Below, piece by piece: positions 60,257-64,000 of a stretch of DNA of 64,000 nt. Origin of the DNA: Parachlamydiales bacterium. Its GTDB lineage: Bacteria > Chlamydiota > Chlamydiia > Chlamydiales > Rhabdochlamydiaceae. Made by a program: the position numbers and the translations under genes. The DNA is taken from the NCBI GenBank assembly GCA_003153295.1, contig PLXY01000011.1:167711-231710 (forward strand), read 5' to 3'. The notes under the pieces are model-generated. The model searched no databases. It was not told the DNA's origin and saw nothing but the letters and a program-made list of their open reading frames with translations. The stretch's first letter is position 1. The number at the start of each line of letters is the position of its first letter.

Positions 60257-60982
60257 CTATCTTTTAATAATGATAGCGACGCTGTCATAAAAATGAATCG
60301 ACTCGATTTGAGTCCTGTAGAGATTTAGATCTTTTTTAATAGAGGGATCTATATTGAGATGGCTTGCACAACCTGTGCGAACTCCGACGAAGTTCACTTC
60401 ATCAATCAGCATTTTTAAGAAATTAATGGTAGTTTTTGGATGCGAACCGCCTCCAAAGGCTTCCCAATAAGAAGTATTTAAGTCTTCGATAATATATAGC
60501 CCTCCGCTTTTTACCTGCGGGAATAAATATTTGAAGCTCATGATTTGCTGCAACATGGTGTGTCCTCCATCGTCTAGGATAACATCAAAATCCCCGCCGG
60601 TTTTTTCAATGAACTTTAAAAGATCATAAGAGCTAGCTTGATCTGCTAAATGATAGTAAGACCGTTGGGAAACATATTCAACATTTTGAAGCGTGATATC
60701 GATGAAATGAAGCTCGGCATTTTTGAAGTAATCTTCCCAAAGTTTTACGCTCTTTCCTGTATTTATTCCAATTTCGAGAAATTTAATCGGCTGCTCTTTA
60801 AATGGAGCAAAATATCGGGCATAGATTTCTGTATAATTATGATGATTGGAAGCTTTATCAGTGCCAGAAGCTAAAGCTAATCCATCAAGGTAGAGATATT
60901 CTTTTTCGTTTAATCGAGCAAATGTATGTTGAGTGAGAAAAAAATTGACACAGACTATTGAGAATAATAATTGTTTTTTCAT
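60257..60982 (-). CDS. exported sugar O-methyltransferase-like protein, 241 aa
   Basis: Signal peptide (1-22, ending TFA), then a class I SAM methyltransferase resembling macrolide/rhamnosyl O-methyltransferases (MycE/ElmM type): SGTDKASNHHNYTEIYARYF, motif I FLEIGINTGKSVKLW (Glu70), ILDDGGHTMLQQIMSFKYLF with metal-binding-like Asp/His and GGLYIIEDLNTSYW. It likely methylates a sugar hydroxyl; export is odd as SAM is cytosolic. The stop abuts the topA stop. Visibly more AT-rich than topA. Confidence 0.75.
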   Translation of the reverse strand: MKKQLLFSIVCVNFFLTQHTFARLNEKEYLYLDGLALASGTDKASNHHNYTEIYARYFAPFKEQPIKFLEIGINTGKSVKLWEDYFKNAELHFIDITLQNVEYVSQRSYYHLADQASSYDLLKFIEKTGGDFDVILDDGGHTMLQQIMSFKYLFPQVKSGGLYIIEDLNTSYWEAFGGGSHPKTTINFLKMLIDEVNFVGVRTGCASHLNIDPSIKKDLNLYRTQIESIHFYDSVAIIIKR

Positions 60983-61420
60983 GTTTTTCCAAGAGTTTGC
61001 CTAAGAAGTTTACTTAGTATCTAAAAACTCTTCAACTATTTAGAAAGAAACGGCTATAATTAAAAATTTTAGGTCGTCTGATTACGGAAAAAATTGGAGA
61101 ATGCTGGGTCTTCAAAAATACGGAGCAACCAATGCTCGATATTGCCGAGGATGTTTCTGGAACGCTAAAAAAGGCTGATGCTGCTGTGATCAAGCTTGTC
61201 AATACTATACGAAAAATGGGAGCCGCTTTATTACACAAGAGGGCAACTGCGCAGGAAAAAACGACGACAGCCCAATGAAAAAAGCAGAACCTGGAAACAG
61301 AAAAGATCTTATAAAAAATGACCAGTTTGTATATGAGAAAGAACTCTGTGCAAAAAGCGATATATCAATTCCAATCTGTATGTCAATGCGCATTTTATAC
61401 CCTCTAACCCGAGAAAAAAT
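60983..61420. other. intergenic region with possible gene remnants
   Basis: No full gene. On the plus strand one frame is open from 61060 to a TGA at 61278 (ATG at 61132; about 48 residues, MLDIAEDVSGTLKKADAAVI at the start) and a second from ATG 61275 to 61448 overlaps it by 4 nt as ATGA. Neither is recognised and neither has a good ribosome site; they may be degraded coding sequence. The rest is AT-rich. Confidence 0.35.
61132..61278 (+). pseudogene. possible gene fragment, 48 aa
   Basis: Plus-strand open frame of helical composition (DIAEDVSGTLKKADAAVIKL, then VNTIRKMGAALLHKRA) that continues in frame upstream without a start codon to 61060 after a stop. The composition looks like real protein rather than noise, so this may be the tail of a decayed gene. 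Low certainty. Confidence 0.25.
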
Positions 61421-63196
61421 ATGTTTATCAATTTCAAAAGAAAATTAATTTTCGCTGTACTTTATGTGACTGCTATATGGAACTTCTCTATTGACGCAGT
61501 TAGCTTAACCACAGGGACCACTTATCCAGCATTCTGTCAACAAGCTGTCATGGATGCTGAAGTTTTTGCGCACTTCAAGCGCAATCCGTATTATCAACAA
61601 ATCTTAGAACACCTAAGTTATGAGACAGGCTGTGCATATTTAGAATTCATCATTCAAACATATCCCGATTTAGTTTCTTTCTTCGACAAATTTCGAGAAA
61701 ATGACACTCTAGGTGATCCAATTACTTCTGATTACGGGAGATATGGATGGTTCTCGCCTACAACTTTAAGGTATATAAAAGTTGCAGGTGACTTAAAACA
61801 ACAGTTTGGCGATTTAAGCAAAATGCATATTGTTGAAATTGGAGGAGGATATGGCGGACAGTGCAAAATATTAGCAGAATTAACGGGCTTTGCAAGTTAC
61901 ACTATTATAGACCTTCCAGAAGGTATTGCCCTAACCAAAAAGTACCTTTCATTGCTGGGTATTCAAAATGTCAATTTTATCGAAAATAACCTTCTTGAGC
62001 AAGTTGGGTCCTATGATTTAGTAATTAGCAATTATGCTTTTTCGGAAATTGATCAATCAGAACAACAAAAATACCTAAAACATGTCATCAATCCTACCAA
62101 AAATGGGTACATGACGATGAATTTTATTTCCCAACATCTAAAATCTCTTTCCATTGATGATCTCATTCGAGTTCTTCATTCAAGTAATAAGAAGGGAAAG
62201 GTAAAGAAAGAATACCCAAATACGCATCCCGATAATCTTATCCTTATTTGGAAAACTATTGATGCTCTAACTTTCGTCCAAAAAAAAGATTCCCCCACGA
62301 CTATACCTATAGAACATAGCAATGCCATCACATATAGTTTCAGCGGCGGGCGTCTGGGAGATAACTTGGTGGCTTACTTTCATGCCAAATGGCTTGCATA
62401 TAAATACACCCTCCCCTTTCGCTACATTCCATTTCCATATGCAGATAATTTTATGTTATCTGACGAAGATCGGCCATTTAACCCTTCTGAATTTCAAAAT
62501 ACCATTACCACTACAAACGAAACTGACTTAAAAGCGGTTTCTAATTCATCAATATTTGTAATCCCCTATTTACCTGTAAACAAGGAATATTTGTATAACC
62601 CAGAAAAAAGAGAACTTAGTACATGGGCACCCGCCTTTCAAGTTGAGTGGGAAAATCCCGAATTCCGCTCTTTAATCAGACGCTGTTTAACTCCTAAAAC
62701 TCCTCTGCTCGTAGCTAACTTGCCCTCTGACAAAATAACAGTGGGAGTTCATATTCGCAGAGGCGCAGGCGATGCTTCACATTTTATTGGAATGCCTTTG
62801 AAATTTCCCAATGACAACTATTACCTGCAACAAATCACAAGACTTTCTAGAATTTTCAAAGATCAACCTTTGTACGTTTACATTTTAACAGATGATTTGA
62901 ATCCCTCAAGTATTGTTGAATATTATCAAGATAATCTTAAAAATCCCAATATTTATTTTGATTACTGTAAAGAAAGAAACAATCCTTCTATAAATGTTTT
63001 AGAAGATTTCTTTCTAATAACAAAGTTTGATTGCTTAATCATTCCTAATTCCAATTTTTCATTGATGGCTTCAAAAATAGCAGACTCTGCTATTGTAATT
63101 ACTCCTGTTCACCCTACTTTAGTTCAGGGTCACTTTGTCATTGACGAGGTTGAATTGGCTTTTAATGGTCAGCTAAAGCATCTCGAAAAAAATTAG
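61421..63196 (+). CDS. exported fusion: sugar O-methyltransferase plus fucosyltransferase-like domain, 591 aa
   Basis: Signal peptide (about 1-26). Residues 40-290 form a SAM methyltransferase of the putative sugar O-methyltransferase type (MHIVEIGGGYGGQCKILAEL, Glu139; YTIIDLPEG; SNYAFSEID). Residues 305-591 resemble the GT11/GT23 fucosyltransferase superfamily: FSGGRLGDNLVAYFHAKWLA, the GDP-fucose arginine motif VGVHIRRGAGD (Arg446-Arg447, Asp451) and a late DCLIIPNSNFSLMASKIAD. Both activities on one exported chain suggest fucosylation with methylation of one glycan. AT-rich. Confidence 0.72.
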   Translation: MFINFKRKLIFAVLYVTAIWNFSIDAVSLTTGTTYPAFCQQAVMDAEVFAHFKRNPYYQQILEHLSYETGCAYLEFIIQTYPDLVSFFDKFRENDTLGDPITSDYGRYGWFSPTTLRYIKVAGDLKQQFGDLSKMHIVEIGGGYGGQCKILAELTGFASYTIIDLPEGIALTKKYLSLLGIQNVNFIENNLLEQVGSYDLVISNYAFSEIDQSEQQKYLKHVINPTKNGYMTMNFISQHLKSLSIDDLIRVLHSSNKKGKVKKEYPNTHPDNLILIWKTIDALTFVQKKDSPTTIPIEHSNAITYSFSGGRLGDNLVAYFHAKWLAYKYTLPFRYIPFPYADNFMLSDEDRPFNPSEFQNTITTTNETDLKAVSNSSIFVIPYLPVNKEYLYNPEKRELSTWAPAFQVEWENPEFRSLIRRCLTPKTPLLVANLPSDKITVGVHIRRGAGDASHFIGMPLKFPNDNYYLQQITRLSRIFKDQPLYVYILTDDLNPSSIVEYYQDNLKNPNIYFDYCKERNNPSINVLEDFFLITKFDCLIIPNSNFSLMASKIADSAIVITPVHPTLVQGHFVIDEVELAFNGQLKHLEKN

Positions 63197-63236
63197 ATGA
63201 TTCGCTAATGACATTGCGAAACCCCATAGAATACTT

Positions 63237-63268
63237 TATGCTTTATGATTTTTAACATAAAAAGCATA
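63237..63268. terminator. hairpin between convergent genes
   Basis: TATGCTTTATG and CATAAAAAGCATA pair with a 2-nt bulge around an A/T loop, in the 160-bp gap between convergent coding regions. The A/T-rich flanks are compatible with intrinsic termination in either direction. Confidence 0.45.
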
Positions 63269-63357
63269 GTTTGGCTTACTTTATCTATCTTTACAAGATC
63301 ACATTATGTAAAACATTTTTTATAAAATTCCATCTCTTGCTAGCTTCTCTTTGAGTT

Positions 63358-64000
63358 TCAGTCTACTCTCTCGCGAGTCATATCGATATTGATGCTGTCT
63401 TCTCTAATTTTAGCAAGTATCGGATCAAATTCCTCATTCATCTTATTAGCATGATCCATCACGCCTTCAATATTAGCTCCCCATTTGAAATAGCGGGGAA
63501 TCTTAACATTAATCAAAAACGATGAGTCCCGCGTCCAATAATGATTAATCCGAATTTTATCGATGTGAAGCTCTTCGCAAGCTGTGGGCACTGGTTTTCG
63601 ATTAACATCGACAGCCCAGTGATTATCAGTATAAATGCAATAGTGAGGATTTGGACAAGAAATGACATGTAAAGGCTGTACAATACTTTTGCTATTGTTA
63701 TTCCAAACATGGGTTGACTTCATTTTCCATACTAAGTGATCTAATATAGGACAAGAACCGTCCTCTTCATATATGCATTCAGCTCCAAAAGATGTTCCAT
63801 AGCATTGCCAATTTATGCATAAGCCTGATACATCCGAGTAATCAGTTTCTAGCAGTTGCACGAGATTACCGTTGGACACAGGCACTATAAACTCGTCGAT
63901 ATCTATCAAAGCTAGCCATTTCGAAACATGCCGGCATTTCTCTATAGCGTCGTTATAAGCGCCTGTTTGAACAATAAAGCTATGATGCCACCAGTCGTTC
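63358..64000 (-). CDS. glycosyltransferase family 92-like protein, partial (5' end beyond the window)
   Basis: The frame stays open to the window edge, giving about 214 C-terminal residues. VSKWLALIDIDEFIVP is the metal-binding core of GT92/DUF23-type transferases, followed by a Trp/Cys-rich CINWQCYGTSFG and a late INHYWTRDSSFL. Known GT92 members add beta-1,4-galactose to fucose or GlcNAc. An internal TTG at 63909 is a false start because IDIDEF continues the upstream sequence. It belongs with the glycan enzymes to its left. Confidence 0.75.
   Translation of the reverse strand, partial: NDWWHHSFIVQTGAYNDAIEKCRHVSKWLALIDIDEFIVPVSNGNLVQLLETDYSDVSGLCINWQCYGTSFGAECIYEEDGSCPILDHLVWKMKSTHVWNNNSKSIVQPLHVISCPNPHYCIYTDNHWAVDVNRKPVPTACEELHIDKIRINHYWTRDSSFLINVKIPRYFKWGANIEGVMDHANKMNEEFDPILAKIREDSINIDMTRERVD

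Overview
The window looks like chromosome from a Chlamydia-like organism of the order Parachlamydiales (phylum Chlamydiae). Three things point there: a DNA topoisomerase I with a C-terminal SWIB domain (a chlamydial hallmark), a sufB-C-D-S order and mutL-pepP and uvrD/rpoN neighbourhoods like those I remember from Chlamydiaceae, and a dense set of eukaryote-like or exported proteins. Proline catabolism (PutA), Trk potassium uptake and an OPT transporter are also present; I do not know these from Chlamydiaceae and they fit the larger genomes of amoeba-associated or environmental relatives. The genus cannot be fixed from the sequence alone.

Layout. 1-5.2 kb: a small unknown gene and the minus-strand sufBCDS operon for Fe-S cluster assembly. 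5.4-11.2 kb: a DUF2807-like protein, an OPT transporter, two pseudopilin-like genes and an unknown protein. 11.2-15.6 kb: minus-strand mutL, pepP and an orphan sensor histidine kinase with overlapping ends. 15.7-25.4 kb: a ProP-like MFS transporter, a small membrane protein, a secreted zeta-toxin-like protein, PcnB/Cca, a histidine phosphatase, a 1138-residue proline-rich protein and a tandem pair of membrane-anchored kinase-like proteins. 25.4-33.5 kb: SpoU methyltransferase plus enolase, a membrane sulfatase-fold enzyme, a degenerate M16-like protein, a conserved hypothetical, peroxiredoxin, an MBL hydrolase and tRNA-Arg(ACG). 33.5-43.2 kb: trkA-HIT-trkH, unknown proteins, a PrmA-like methyltransferase, groES-groEL and an F-box/beta-propeller protein. 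43.4-51.5 kb: putA, uvrD, a GT9 heptosyltransferase-like gene and rpoN.

51.5-64 kb is the most distinctive part. It holds a six-gene minus-strand operon with 4-nt overlaps encoding a secreted serine hydrolase, an HExxH membrane protein, two TcdA/Och1-like DXD glycosyltransferases (one a lipoprotein), a further GT-A-like protein and an ABO-type GT6 enzyme, nearly all with N-terminal export signals. After topA come an exported sugar O-methyltransferase, an exported fusion of a sugar O-methyltransferase with a fucosyltransferase-like domain, and the end of a GT92-like glycosyltransferase running off the window. I infer that this locus builds or remodels a eukaryote-like glycan outside the bacterial cytoplasm. 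No insertion sequence, prophage or CRISPR array was seen.
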